DNA from: an uncultured Prevotella sp.
GTDB taxonomy: Bacteria > Bacteroidota > Bacteroidia > Bacteroidales > Bacteroidaceae
NCBI GenBank assembly: GCA_945875635.1
Contig: CAMCLD010000013.1
Span: 1-48,498 of the forward strand
Direction of reading: 5' to 3'
Length of the DNA stretch: 48,498 nt
Each line of letters begins with the position of its first letter. The first letter of the stretch is position 1. Below are positions 17,045 through 25,949 of the stretch, piece by piece. The notes beneath the pieces were generated by a model. The model did no database searches, was not told the origin of the DNA, and saw only the letters and a list, made by a program, of their open reading frames with translations. Position numbers and translations under genes: made by a program.

Positions 17045-17171
17045 GAAAACCACCGTTTTTTGAATTGAAAACCACCGTTTTTTGAATTGAAAACCGCCGT
17101 TTTTTGAACCGAAAACCGCCGTTTTTTGAACCGAAAACCGCCGTTTTCTGAATTGAAAGCCACCGTCATTG
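17045..17171. repeat. 22-bp tandem array of AAAACC(A/G)CCGTTTT units
   Basis: Five full 22-base units start at 17045, 17067, 17089, 17111 and 17133, followed by a degraded partial unit. The core AAAAC-CGCC-GTTTT (or CACC) can form a small hairpin. Units alternate between ends GAATT and GAACC, showing how the array grew. Beyond it, 17180-17295 is rich in GTTGACT words, with GACTCAGT (17224-17231) facing ACTGAGTC (17287-17294). There is no gene in 16948-17347. Confidence 0.9.
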
Positions 17172-17347
17172 TAGTTTCCTGATTTAGGTTGACTACTTGT
17201 TTGTCTTAAACCTTGATAAAGTTGACTCAGTTAAACATAAAAACTGATTATAGTTGACTGTTATTCTTTATCACTGAAGTTGGTTGACTGAGTCCCAAAA
17301 AACGAATAAAGCGGATGGGAAATTAGCCTATCCGCTTAGTGTGTTTG

Positions 17348-17421
17348 TCGGGATGATGAGACTCGAACTCACGACCACACGCCCCCCAGACGTGTACGCT
17401 AACCAACTGCGCTACATCCCG
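17348..17421 (-). tRNA. tRNA-Pro (GGG)
   Basis: This is a 74-base minus-strand cloverleaf. The acceptor CGGGATG (17421-17415) pairs with CATCCCG (17355-17349), with discriminator A at 17348. The anticodon stem CACGT/GCGTG holds loop CTGGGGG, giving anticodon GGG for proline. The D arm has AGTTGGTTAG and the T arm GAGTTCGAGTCTC. CCA is not encoded. Confidence 0.95.
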
Positions 17422-17438
17422 ATTGTTATTTTCGGCTG

Positions 17439-17470
17439 CAAAATTACTCACTTCTTGTGAGAATAGCAAA
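17439..17470 (-). promoter_or_regulatory. Promoter for tRNA-Pro
   Basis: On the minus strand, TTTG (17470-17467), 20 bases, then TAATTTTG (17446-17439) gives an exact match to the Bacteroidetes promoter pattern. It lies 18 bases before the tRNA. Confidence 0.75.
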
Positions 17471-17509
17471 TTTTATAACATCTTTTTCGTCAGTCATAAT
17501 TATATTTGT

Positions 17510-17517
17510 TACTTTTG
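17510..17517 (+). promoter_or_regulatory. Probable -7 element for aroA
   Basis: TACTTTTG matches TAnnTTTG. Twenty bases upstream is TTCG, a one-mismatch -33 element. The predicted start of transcription, about 17523, lies upstream of the aroA ATG at 17586 but downstream of the earliest in-frame ATG at 17457, supporting the shorter protein. Confidence 0.5.
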
Positions 17518-17585
17518 CATTGGAAAAGCGACAGCAGCCTTCCTTTGAGGCATGCTGTCGTGAAATGTTTAACATCAGAATCATT

Positions 17586-18830
17586 ATGCAGTATATAATA
17601 ACCGCGCCGGAGAGAATAGACAGTGAGATAATCCTTCCGGCATCGAAGAGTATCAGTAACCGTGCTCTTATCATACATGCCCTGTCCTCTGGTACGGAGA
17701 CTCTTGGCAACCTGTCAGAATGTGACGATACGGAAGTAATGAAAAAGGCTCTGTGCGACATGCCCGATGTGATAGACATAAAGGCTGCCGGAACAGCCAT
17801 GCGCTTCCTTACCGCCTATCTGTCGGTAACGCCAGGCGAGCATGTCATAACGGGAACGGAGCGTATGCGTCACCGTCCTATCTCCGTACTTGTCGATGCC
17901 CTTCGTCATCTTGGTGCACGCATCACCTACGAGGGAGAAGAAGGATTTCCTCCTCTGCGTATAACCGGAGGAAGACTTGATGGCGGCAGGTTAGACATAC
18001 CAGGCAATGTCAGTTCACAGTATATCTCAGCCCTGCTGATGATAGGTCCGTCCCTTTCAAAAGGACTTGAGCTGCATCTGACAGGAAACATCGTTTCCCG
18101 TCCATATATCGACCTGACACTGCATGTGATGCATGAGTTTGGCTGCGACATAGAATGGACGGACGTTGACACTATAGCTGTGTCTCCACAGCCATACAGT
18201 AACCGTAGTTATCATGTAGAGAACGACTGGAGTGCTTCGTCATATTGGTATGAGATGCTTGCAGTCTCAGAAAGCCTTCACTCGCGTGTGGTGATGCCAG
18301 GTCTGAATGATGGCTCCCGTCAGGGAGATTCAGCAGTAAGGTATCTTTATAGTCTTCTTGGCGTGAAGACCTCCTTCACTGTAAGCCATGGTGTCTCAAC
18401 GGTAGAGATTAGTCGCCATCCCCGACAACTTCAGCAGATGAACTACGACTTTGTAAACCAGCCTGACCTTGCCCAGACACTTGTCGTGACCTGTTGCGCC
18501 ATAGGGATGCCCTTCCACTTCACAGGGCTTGCCAGTCTGAAGATAAAGGAGACAGACCGCATAGAGGCATTGAAGACTGAGCTGCTGAAGTTTGGCTTTG
18601 TACTGCATGATGTCAATGACAGTGAGCTTTACTGGGATGGAGAACGTGTGGAGCTGATGCCCGATGCATCTGTCGATACCTATGAAGACCATAGGATGGC
18701 TATGGCTTTCGCTCCGTTGGCATTGTCGCTTGGCTCGGTGCGTATAAACAATCCCTCTGTCGTGTCGAAATCCTATCCCCATTATTGGGATGACCTACGC
18801 AAGGCAGGTTTCACCATAGAGGAAGCATGA
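17586..18830 (+). CDS. aroA: 3-phosphoshikimate 1-carboxyvinyltransferase (EPSP synthase)
   Basis: AroA transfers enolpyruvate from PEP to shikimate-3-phosphate in chorismate and aromatic amino-acid synthesis. The 414-residue protein starts MQYIITAPERIDSEIILPAS and has PASKSISNRALI, which binds the substrate phosphates. The other family motifs are GTAMRFLTA, GNVSSQYISALL, KIKETDRIEAL and DTYEDHRMAMAFAPLAL. The canonical GTAMR-P-L element reads GTAMRFL, a small divergence also expected in Bacteroidetes forms. In-frame upstream starts (17457, 17565) add hydrophobic residues unlike the family and precede or crowd the promoter. A small Cys-rich protein gene follows 18 bases later. Confidence 0.95.
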   Translation: MQYIITAPERIDSEIILPASKSISNRALIIHALSSGTETLGNLSECDDTEVMKKALCDMPDVIDIKAAGTAMRFLTAYLSVTPGEHVITGTERMRHRPISVLVDALRHLGARITYEGEEGFPPLRITGGRLDGGRLDIPGNVSSQYISALLMIGPSLSKGLELHLTGNIVSRPYIDLTLHVMHEFGCDIEWTDVDTIAVSPQPYSNRSYHVENDWSASSYWYEMLAVSESLHSRVVMPGLNDGSRQGDSAVRYLYSLLGVKTSFTVSHGVSTVEISRHPRQLQQMNYDFVNQPDLAQTLVVTCCAIGMPFHFTGLASLKIKETDRIEALKTELLKFGFVLHDVNDSELYWDGERVELMPDASVDTYEDHRMAMAFAPLALSLGSVRINNPSVVSKSYPHYWDDLRKAGFTIEEA

Positions 18831-18848
18831 AAGAATTAATCCCATTCG

Positions 18849-19229
18849 ATGCAGATAGTAATAATAGGCATAGTAGCTCTCGCAGTCCTTGGACTTGTTG
18901 CCGCCCTCTTTTCACGCGGTGACAAAAGTGCTGTGGTCAGAGGCAAGGGAGACTGCACCACATGCGAAGGTTCCGACCCGAAGTGTGAGCAAGTCTGCAT
19001 GATGGAAGCTTCAGTGAAGGAAATAGAGTATTTCGACGACGAGCACCTTGACCGCTTCAAGGGTCGTGACGCTTCAGGTTACAGCGATGATGAGGTTGAG
19101 GAGTTCCGAGATGTCCTCTATACCATGAATCCCAATGAGTGTGACGCATGGAGTCGAAGCCTTGTACTCCGAGGCATAAATGTTCCAAACCAGTTGAAGG
19201 ATGAACTCTTTATGATGATAGAAGGATGA
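18849..19229 (+). CDS. Small Cys-rich single-pass membrane protein
   Basis: The protein has 126 residues. One N-terminal membrane segment spans about residues 3-21. Four clustered cysteines follow, Cys36, Cys39, Cys46 and Cys50 (C-x2-C-x6-C-x3-C), with an acidic C-terminal half holding EYFDDEHLDRF and ending LKDELFMMIEG. The cysteine spacing could bind zinc or an iron-sulfur cluster, or form disulfides. I do not recognise a named family. It lies between aroA and a metal-type ABC permease gene, with which it overlaps by 4 bases (ATGA), indicating translational coupling and perhaps a shared role in metal handling. Confidence 0.75.
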   Translation: MQIVIIGIVALAVLGLVAALFSRGDKSAVVRGKGDCTTCEGSDPKCEQVCMMEASVKEIEYFDDEHLDRFKGRDASGYSDDEVEEFRDVLYTMNPNECDAWSRSLVLRGINVPNQLKDELFMMIEG

Positions 19230-20065
19230 ACCCTATTGAAATGTTCCACTACACCTTTTTTACCAACGCCCTTTTGTGTGCCCTTCTTGCCAGTGTGCTT
19301 TGCGGCATGGTGGGCACTTATATCGTTACGCGCCGCCTCGTCTTCGTAAGCGGAGGCATAACCCATGCCTCATTCGGTGGCGTAGGCATTGGCGTGCTTG
19401 CAGGAGTAAACCCCATATTGTCTGCCATGTTGTTTTCCATTGCCTGTGCCTGTGGCGTTCAATGGCTCTCTCGGAAGGGTGCTGTAAGAGAAGACTCCGC
19501 CATTGCCGTTGCCTGGACACTTGGCATGAGTGTGGGAATAATATGCTGTAGCCTTACTCCCGGCTTCATGTCCGACCTTTCCTCATATCTTTTCGGTTCC
19601 ATTCTTGCCGTTGGAACAGGCGACATTATTCTTTTGACAGTCCTCACCATGTTGGTGGGACTGGTTTTCGTGGCCTTCCTGCGAGTAATCGTCCTAATCT
19701 CTTACGACCCCCTGTTTGCCCGCACCCGTCATATCCATTCCAGCTTAGTAGAGTATGCCATGATGATAATCATCTCTCTCACCATAGTCTCGATACTCCG
19801 TCTTGTGGGAATAGTGCTTGCCATGAGCCTGCTCACCATTCCTCAAATGACGGCCAACAGTCTCACCCACAGCTACCGCCGTATGATATTGCTGAGCATT
19901 GTCTTCGGTTGGATAGGATGCACGGCAGGACTTGTCCTGTCATTCCTGTTCAACATTCCGTCTGGAGCAAGCATCATCCTTGTGTCCGTTGTCATATATG
20001 CATTAGTGCGCCTTGTAACGTCAAGGATACATTCCATTCGCCGGATAGGGTGGAGGAAAGAGTAG
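19226..20065 (+). CDS. Metal ABC transporter permease (ZnuB/MntB type)
   Basis: This is a 279-residue inner-membrane permease of the ABC-3 family (zinc, manganese or iron import). It has about eight hydrophobic segments and the family stretches VTRRLVFVSGGITHASFGGVGIG near residues 34-56 and LRLVGIVLAMSLLTIPQMTA near 190-212. Length is normal. Neither its ATPase (ZnuC) nor its binding protein (ZnuA) is adjacent, so it must work with components encoded elsewhere. It is coupled by a 4-base overlap to the upstream Cys-rich protein gene. The metal cannot be assigned from sequence. Confidence 0.88.
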   Translation: MNPIEMFHYTFFTNALLCALLASVLCGMVGTYIVTRRLVFVSGGITHASFGGVGIGVLAGVNPILSAMLFSIACACGVQWLSRKGAVREDSAIAVAWTLGMSVGIICCSLTPGFMSDLSSYLFGSILAVGTGDIILLTVLTMLVGLVFVAFLRVIVLISYDPLFARTRHIHSSLVEYAMMIIISLTIVSILRLVGIVLAMSLLTIPQMTANSLTHSYRRMILLSIVFGWIGCTAGLVLSFLFNIPSGASIILVSVVIYALVRLVTSRIHSIRRIGWRKE

Positions 20066-20185
20066 TTGAAGGCAATAATTTCAGTTTTTTCAAGTTATAT
20101 TATTACGGAGAATACGCACCATTCCGACAGTAATGAAACAATATGCTGAGACCAAGGTCTAAGCTATCCACATAATAGATATAAA

Positions 20186-23100
20186 TTGAAGTACAGTACA
20201 AGACATATAGTCATCCTCCTTGTGGCTGCCGCCATTGCGGTTGTCACAGGATGCTCCACGCAGAAAAACACCTCGCAGTCGCGCTGGTGGCACGCTTTCC
20301 ATGCACGATACAACACTTATTTCAACGGCTCGCAGGCTTACATAGACGGAAGTCTGGAGAAGGAGAATGGCAACAAGGACAATTTCACGGAAATGATTCC
20401 CCTGTATGTCGTGGGCAACAAGTCGAGCAAGGAACTGGGCAAGGCTAATTTCGACCGAGCCATAGAGAAATCCAAGAAAGCAATACAGCGTCACAGCATA
20501 AAGAAGCGTCCCGAATGGAACAAGAACCGCAAGAAGACTGACAAGGACAAGGAATGGCTGAGCCGACGCGAGTACAACCCATTCTTGTGGAAAGCTTGGA
20601 TGCTTATGGGACGCTCGCAGTTCCATAAAGGCGCATTCGATGAGGCAGCCTCCACATTCTCATACATGAGCCGTCTTTACCACACCCAGCCAGCCATCTA
20701 CGGCAAGGCACGTGCGTGGCTTGCAAAATGCTATGTCGAGGAAGGCTGGCTCTACGATGCAGAAGACGTCATACGCAACATGCAGCGTGACTCCATCCAC
20801 TGGCGTGCTTTGAAAGAATGGGACTACACCTACGCTGATTACTATATCCGCTCAGGTGAATATACCAAGGCAATACCTTATCTTCGCAAGGTCATTCGGC
20901 ATGAAATGAGACGCAAGCAGAAAGCTCGCGAGTGGTATCTTATGGGGCAGTTGCAAGCAGCCGTAGGCAACAAGAACGAGGCATACAAGGCTTTCCGACA
21001 TGTGGTGGCGTTGAATCCTCCTTACGAATTGGAGTTCAATGCCCGTATAGCCATGACAGAGGTCCTTGCAGCCCGAAGTGCGAAGAAAATGATAGGACGC
21101 CTCAAGCGCATGGCTGCATCCGACAACAACAAGGAATATCTTGACCAAGTGTATTACGCCATGGGCAACATCTATCTTGCCCAGAAAGACACGGTAAAAG
21201 CCATAGAGGCTTATGAGAAGGGAAACACCAAAGCAACACGCAGTGGCATAGAGAAAGGTGTGCTGCTGCTGAAGCTGGGCGATATATATTGGGAGTTGGA
21301 GAAGTTCTCTGATGCACGACGGTGTTATGGAGAGGCGATAGGACTCCTTGACAAGGAGCGCAAGGACTACCAGCAGCTGTCAGACAGGTCGAAGGTACTG
21401 GACGAACTTGTGCCATATACTGATGCCGTGCATTTGCAGGACTCATTGCAGATACTTGCAAAACTGCCGGAGAAGGAACGCAATGAGGCGATTGACAGAG
21501 TGATAGCCGCCCTTAAGAAAAAAGAAAAGGAAGAACGTGACCGTCAGGCTGAAGCTGAAGTAGCCCAGACGCAGGCCCAGAATGCCGGTAACAAAAATCT
21601 TCCCAACAACCGCAACAATACTTCGTCGCAGAAAGAAAACTCTGTGTTCTATTTCTACAACCCAATGGCTGTGAATCAGGGTAAATCGACATTTGAGAAA
21701 CAATGGGGTAAACGCGAGAATGCCGATGACTGGCAGCGTTCAAACAAAACGGTGGTTGGAAAGATAGGTTCTGGTGACATCGAAGATGAACTAACGGAAG
21801 AACAACGTGACTCCATAGAAGCAGCCGAGCAGGTGGCTGACTCCTTAGCACAGATTGCCGACAGTGCGCAGAACGACCCACACAAGAGGGAGTACTACCT
21901 GAAACAGATTCCTTTCGAGCCAGACCAGTTGGAGGCAAGCAACAAGATAATAATGGATGGTCTGCACCATGCCGGAGTGATATTCAAAGACAAGCTTGAC
22001 AATCTCCCATTAAGTGAGAAATTCCTCACAAGGCTTACAGACAACTATCCCGACTATGAGAGTATGGACGACGTGTTCTACCATCTTTTCCTGCTCTTCT
22101 CAAGGAAGGGAGACACGCAACGAGCGGAAACATATATAGCGAGACTCAAGGAAAACTGGCAGGAAAGCAATTGGACAATACTGCTGACAGACCCACATTT
22201 CGTCGAGAACTCAAAGTTTGGAGTGCATATAGAGGATTCTCTCTATGCTGCCACGTACAAGGCTTTCAAGGAAGACAGATACGGAGAGGTGGCTGCCAAT
22301 ACTAAAATCTCAGAAACAAGATTCCCACTGGGTGCCAACAGAGACAAATTCCTCTTTATAGGCGGACTTGGAAAACTAAACAACGGTGATGCGGACGGCT
22401 GTCTTGCAGACATGAAGACTGTTGTGGAGAAATACCCCAAGAGCCGTATCAGCGAAATGGCAGGTATGATAGTGAATGGCGTCAACGCAGGAAGGAAACT
22501 ACGTGGAGGAAAGTTCACACTGGATGATATATGGTCGAGACGGTCGGCTGTGCTTAACGACAGTGACAGCATAAACAATGCAGTATTCGTGGCAGAGCGT
22601 CTTGCCGACTTCAAGTTCCTGCTGGTATATTCTCCAGACTCAATAGACGAGAACAAGTTGCTGTTCAATGTGGCTAAGTTCAACTTTACCAAGTTCCTTG
22701 TGAGAAACTTCGACCTGGAGATTGTTGACCTTGACGGCATACACCAGATGCAGATGAGTGGTTTCAGAAGCTTTGACGAGGCATCACAGTATGCCCGTGA
22801 ACTATTTTCCGCCATAGGACCTTCGGGATTGTTGGAGAAAGTAAAACCTATAGCCATCAGCGAAAAGAACCTGCAGTTGCTTGGCACCAACTTCAGCTAC
22901 AAGGATTATGACGACTTTTATGCAAGAAACTTCGCACCTCTCAAGGTGGAAAGCCGTTATCTGTTGTCTGAGCCTGCCGAAGTGGCTACTCCGAGAGAAC
23001 GGGATTTGAAGGAGGAAATTTCGAGCAAGTCGCCAACAACCGAGGATTTGGATGCCATGGAAAGTCAGGAAGACAATCTTCTTGACATACCAGAAGAGAT

Positions 23101-23605
23101 AGACATACCAGAGCCTAAGGACAGCATTGATGCTCCAGCTACGAACGACATGGAGATTCAGGAAGAGGAGACAGAGATGCCATCAGGCGATGTGGAAATG
23201 ACAGTGGACGACGTCATCGCTCCGTCAGGTGATGTTGATGTTCCTTCTGGAGACATGGAGATACCGGCTGAGACGTCAGACATTCCAAATGGTGATGTAG
23301 AGATTCCTGCTGCACCAGCAGACGAGACAATAGATGTAACCGAACCGGAAACCATAGACATTCCGACAACAGAGGAACCAATATTGCCAGAGACACCCGC
23401 TCCGTCTGTACAGCAAAAGCCGGCAGAAAAGGAAAGACCTGTAGAGCAGCCTGAACCTGCCAATCAGCCAGAACCAGACGATGAAGATGTTTTCATCTTT
23501 GACGATGAAGATACCATAACCATGCCTCAGCAACCTGCTGTCGAGAGCGGACAACCGCAGAACTTCGATATAGAGGATGAGTATTACGAACTTGATGGAT
23601 TCTGA
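20186..23605 (+). CDS. porW: T9SS lipoprotein SprE/PorW, TPR-rich
   Basis: This is a 1139-residue lipoprotein with signal VVTGC (lipobox Cys23). The family N-terminus follows (WWHAFHARYNTYFNGSQAYIDG). TPR helices occupy about residues 125-400, for example WMLMGRSQFHKGAFDEAASTF, then a charged linker and a second helical region to about 930. SprE/PorW is required for T9SS function and gliding in characterised Bacteroidetes, linking PorN/PorK rings to the translocon. The next gene, porX, is a T9SS regulator 9 bases away. The only start compatible with the signal is TTG at 20186, because a stop lies 36 bases upstream and no ATG is in frame. Length exceeds characterised homologues, chiefly through an acidic tail with repeated PSGDV motifs. 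Confidence 0.85.
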   Translation: MKYSTRHIVILLVAAAIAVVTGCSTQKNTSQSRWWHAFHARYNTYFNGSQAYIDGSLEKENGNKDNFTEMIPLYVVGNKSSKELGKANFDRAIEKSKKAIQRHSIKKRPEWNKNRKKTDKDKEWLSRREYNPFLWKAWMLMGRSQFHKGAFDEAASTFSYMSRLYHTQPAIYGKARAWLAKCYVEEGWLYDAEDVIRNMQRDSIHWRALKEWDYTYADYYIRSGEYTKAIPYLRKVIRHEMRRKQKAREWYLMGQLQAAVGNKNEAYKAFRHVVALNPPYELEFNARIAMTEVLAARSAKKMIGRLKRMAASDNNKEYLDQVYYAMGNIYLAQKDTVKAIEAYEKGNTKATRSGIEKGVLLLKLGDIYWELEKFSDARRCYGEAIGLLDKERKDYQQLSDRSKVLDELVPYTDAVHLQDSLQILAKLPEKERNEAIDRVIAALKKKEKEERDRQAEAEVAQTQAQNAGNKNLPNNRNNTSSQKENSVFYFYNPMAVNQGKSTFEKQWGKRENADDWQRSNKTVVGKIGSGDIEDELTEEQRDSIEAAEQVADSLAQIADSAQNDPHKREYYLKQIPFEPDQLEASNKIIMDGLHHAGVIFKDKLDNLPLSEKFLTRLTDNYPDYESMDDVFYHLFLLFSRKGDTQRAETYIARLKENWQESNWTILLTDPHFVENSKFGVHIEDSLYAATYKAFKEDRYGEVAANTKISETRFPLGANRDKFLFIGGLGKLNNGDADGCLADMKTVVEKYPKSRISEMAGMIVNGVNAGRKLRGGKFTLDDIWSRRSAVLNDSDSINNAVFVAERLADFKFLLVYSPDSIDENKLLFNVAKFNFTKFLVRNFDLEIVDLDGIHQMQMSGFRSFDEASQYARELFSAIGPSGLLEKVKPIAISEKNLQLLGTNFSYKDYDDFYARNFAPLKVESRYLLSEPAEVATPRERDLKEEISSKSPTTEDLDAMESQEDNLLDIPEEIDIPEPKDSIDAPATNDMEIQEEETEMPSGDVEMTVDDVIAPSGDVDVPSGDMEIPAETSDIPNGDVEIPAAPADETIDVTEPETIDIPTTEEPILPETPAPSVQQKPAEKERPVEQPEPANQPEPDDEDVFIFDDEDTITMPQQPAVESGQPQNFDIEDEYYELDGF

Positions 23606-23614
23606 AATACGACT

Positions 23615-25198
23615 ATGAGCAACGGACTATTACTTTGGGTTGACGATGAGATTGAACTTCTGAAAGCGTACATAATATTCCTTCAGAAGAAAGGCTATGA
23701 TGTCATTACTGTGAGCAATGGCAGCGATGCCATAGACAAATGCAGGCAACAGACATTTGACCTCGTGCTTCTTGATGAGCAGATGCCGGGATTGAGCGGA
23801 CTGGAAACCCTTCAAATAATAAAGGACATACAGCCTGCCACACCTGTTGTGATGGTTACCAAGAGCGAGGAGGAGAATATCATGGACCAGGCTATAGGTT
23901 CCAAGATAGCTGACTATCTGATAAAACCAGTCAATCCAAGCCAGATTCTTCTTTCTTTGAAAAAGAACATACACCGCAAGGAGATACTCACCGAGGTTAC
24001 ACAAAGTGGCTATCAGCAGAATTTCATGAACCTGTCCATGCAGATACAGGACTGCCGCACCATTGATGAATGGAAAGACCTGTATAAGCAACTTGTACGC
24101 TGGGACCTTGAACTGTCAGTGGCAGAGAGCAACATGACTGACATGCTGCGCATGCAGAAGGAGGAAGCCAACGGCAGTTTCGCAAAATTCGTGAAAAAGA
24201 ACTACCAGCAGTGGATAGAGAGCAAAATGCCCGGAAAGGGACAGGCTGACGATAGTGTCCCGCTCATGTCACCGGATGTATTCAAGAAAAGGATATTCCC
24301 ACTTATAGATGCAGGGGAGAAGGTATTCCTTATAGTAATAGACAATTTCCGCTATGACCAGTGGAAAATGCTTGCAGGTGAAATAGGCGACATGTTCGAC
24401 ATAGACGAGGATTTGTATATGAGCATCCTGCCTACAGCCACACAGTATGCCCGCAACTCTATATTCAGCGGACTGCTCCCTTTGCAGATATCGGAATACT
24501 ATCCCGACTTGTGGATTGACGAGGATGAGGACGAGGGCAAGAATCTTAATGAGGAGCCACTCATTGCTACGCAGATAGAGCGATTCCGCCGTCATGACAA
24601 GTTCTCCTACAATAAGATTAACGACTCTGTGGGGGCGGAGAAGTTCATGCAGCAGTTTAAGAATCTGAAACAGAATGACCTGAATGTTCTTGTACTGAAT
24701 TTTATTGACATGCTCTCTCATGCAAGGACAGAAATGAAAATGGTTAGGGAACTTGCCAACAACGAGAGCGCATACAGGTCTATTACGCTAAGCTGGTTCC
24801 GTCATTCAGTGGTGGCGGAACTCTTCAGGATGTTGTCGCAGACAGACTATAAGATTATAATCACAACCGACCATGGTTCAATACGTGCCACCAAGCCTGT
24901 GAAAATAATAGGTGACCGCAACACCAATACCAACCTGAGGTATAAACTTGGCAAAAATCTTGCATATAGCGACAAGGAACTCTTCGTTATAAAAAATCCG
25001 GAGAAGGTTCAGCTGCCTTCTCCGAATATCAGTACATCGTACGTGTTTGCCACAGGCGACTCATTCTTCGCCTATCCAAACAACTACAACTATTATGTAA
25101 GCTATTACAAGGATACTTTCCAGCACGGAGGTATATCGCTTGAGGAGATGATGGTGCCCCTTATAACGCTTAAGAGACGAGAGAGGAAACTTGTCTGA
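23615..25198 (+). CDS. porX: T9SS response regulator PorX (receiver plus PglZ phosphatase-like domain)
   Basis: This is a 527-residue two-domain protein. The receiver domain (1-120) has Asp10, Asp11, phosphoacceptor Asp54 (LLDEQMPG) and Lys104. From about residue 200 there is a PglZ/alkaline-phosphatase-fold effector with [23 protein letters not shown] and ITTDHGS metal-site motifs. PorX acts with sensor PorY and sigma factor SigP to control T9SS genes in Porphyromonas. The effector domain is reported to act as a zinc phosphodiesterase, though I have not seen evidence for this homologue. No sensor kinase is adjacent. The gene overlaps the convergent cmk by 29 bases. Confidence 0.93.
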   Translation: MSNGLLLWVDDEIELLKAYIIFLQKKGYDVITVSNGSDAIDKCRQQTFDLVLLDEQMPGLSGLETLQIIKDIQPATPVVMVTKSEEENIMDQAIGSKIADYLIKPVNPSQILLSLKKNIHRKEILTEVTQSGYQQNFMNLSMQIQDCRTIDEWKDLYKQLVRWDLELSVAESNMTDMLRMQKEEANGSFAKFVKKNYQQWIESKMPGKGQADDSVPLMSPDVFKKRIFPLIDAGEKVFLIVIDNFRYDQWKMLAGEIGDMFDIDEDLYMSILPTATQYARNSIFSGLLPLQISEYYPDLWIDEDEDEGKNLNEEPLIATQIERFRRHDKFSYNKINDSVGAEKFMQQFKNLKQNDLNVLVLNFIDMLSHARTEMKMVRELANNESAYRSITLSWFRHSVVAELFRMLSQTDYKIIITTDHGSIRATKPVKIIGDRNTNTNLRYKLGKNLAYSDKELFVIKNPEKVQLPSPNISTSYVFATGDSFFAYPNNYNYYVSYYKDTFQHGGISLEEMMVPLITLKRRERKLV

Positions 25199-25862
25199 CA
25201 AGCCATTGGTTCTGTTCTTCTATTGTCATGTCGCTGTTGTCAAGCTCAATGGCATCGTCAGCCTTGCGCAACGGAGACACCTCGCGGTGAGAGTCTATGT
25301 AGTCGCGCTCTACCACATTCTTGAGAATGTCGTCATAGTTGGCTTCCAAGCCCTTGTCAAGTATTTCTTTATATCTGCGTTGCGCCCTTACTGCTGCCGA
25401 TGCTGTTACGAATATCTTTAGTTCTGCATCGGGAAACACAGTGGTGCCAATGTCTCTGCCATCCATTACGATTCCTTTTTCCTCACCCATGCGCTGTTGC
25501 TGTCTTACCATGGCTTCCCTTACAAAAGGCAATGCGGCTATATGGCTTACGTTTGACGACACTTCCATGGAGCGTATTTCGCTTTCTACTTTTTCGCCGT
25601 TAAGATATGTGTCAGGCGTTCCGCTCTCTTTGTTTATCTTGAAAGAGACGGATATCCTGTCCATGTCGTTTCGCAAAGCCTCAGTGTCCACATTGCCATT
25701 TTCGTCAATCATTCCGTTGCGCATGGCATACAGCGTTACGGAACGGTACATGGCACCAGTGTCAACATAGATGTAACCCAGTGTCTTGGCAAGAGTCTTT
25801 GCCATTGTGGACTTACCACATGAAGAATGACCGTCTATTGCCACGATTATTTTCCTATTCAT
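25170..25862 (-). CDS. cmk: Cytidylate kinase
   Basis: Cmk phosphorylates CMP and dCMP with ATP. The 230-residue protein has the P-loop GHSSCGKST at 11-19, [35 protein letters not shown] and late [14 protein letters not shown]. The frame extends 22 codons upstream (to 25928), but the start at 25862 gives the usual [19 protein letters not shown]. The 3' end overlaps porX by 29 bases in opposite orientation. porQ lies 87 bases upstream on the same strand, a pairing I recall from other Bacteroidetes. Confidence 0.95.
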   Translation of the reverse strand: MNRKIIVAIDGHSSCGKSTMAKTLAKTLGYIYVDTGAMYRSVTLYAMRNGMIDENGNVDTEALRNDMDRISVSFKINKESGTPDTYLNGEKVESEIRSMEVSSNVSHIAALPFVREAMVRQQQRMGEEKGIVMDGRDIGTTVFPDAELKIFVTASAAVRAQRRYKEILDKGLEANYDDILKNVVERDYIDSHREVSPLRKADDAIELDNSDMTIEEQNQWLVRQVSSLVS

Positions 25863-25881
25863 ATATATATAATAATGTGTA
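25862..25881 (-). promoter_or_regulatory. Shared AT-rich 20-mer upstream of cmk
   Basis: The 20-mer is identical to the one before tdk and ends at the first base of the cmk ATG. A CTTTG lies about 11 bases further upstream. It is likely part of the leader. A 19 of 20 match lies at 40372-40391. Confidence 0.55.
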
Positions 25882-25949
25882 GTTGTTAAACAAAGTTTAT
25901 GCGCACCGCCACGGGAAGGACGTTCCAATGCATGGAATGGATTGGCTAC

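Noticed and set aside
17045..17171. Possible CRISPR array
   Set aside because: Units are contiguous with no unique spacers, and no cas genes are present. The same applies to the arrays at 67 and 48401.
22243..22890. Long minus-strand frame inside the SprE gene
   Set aside because: It is a shadow of the SprE coding frame, with no start region, signal or family features.
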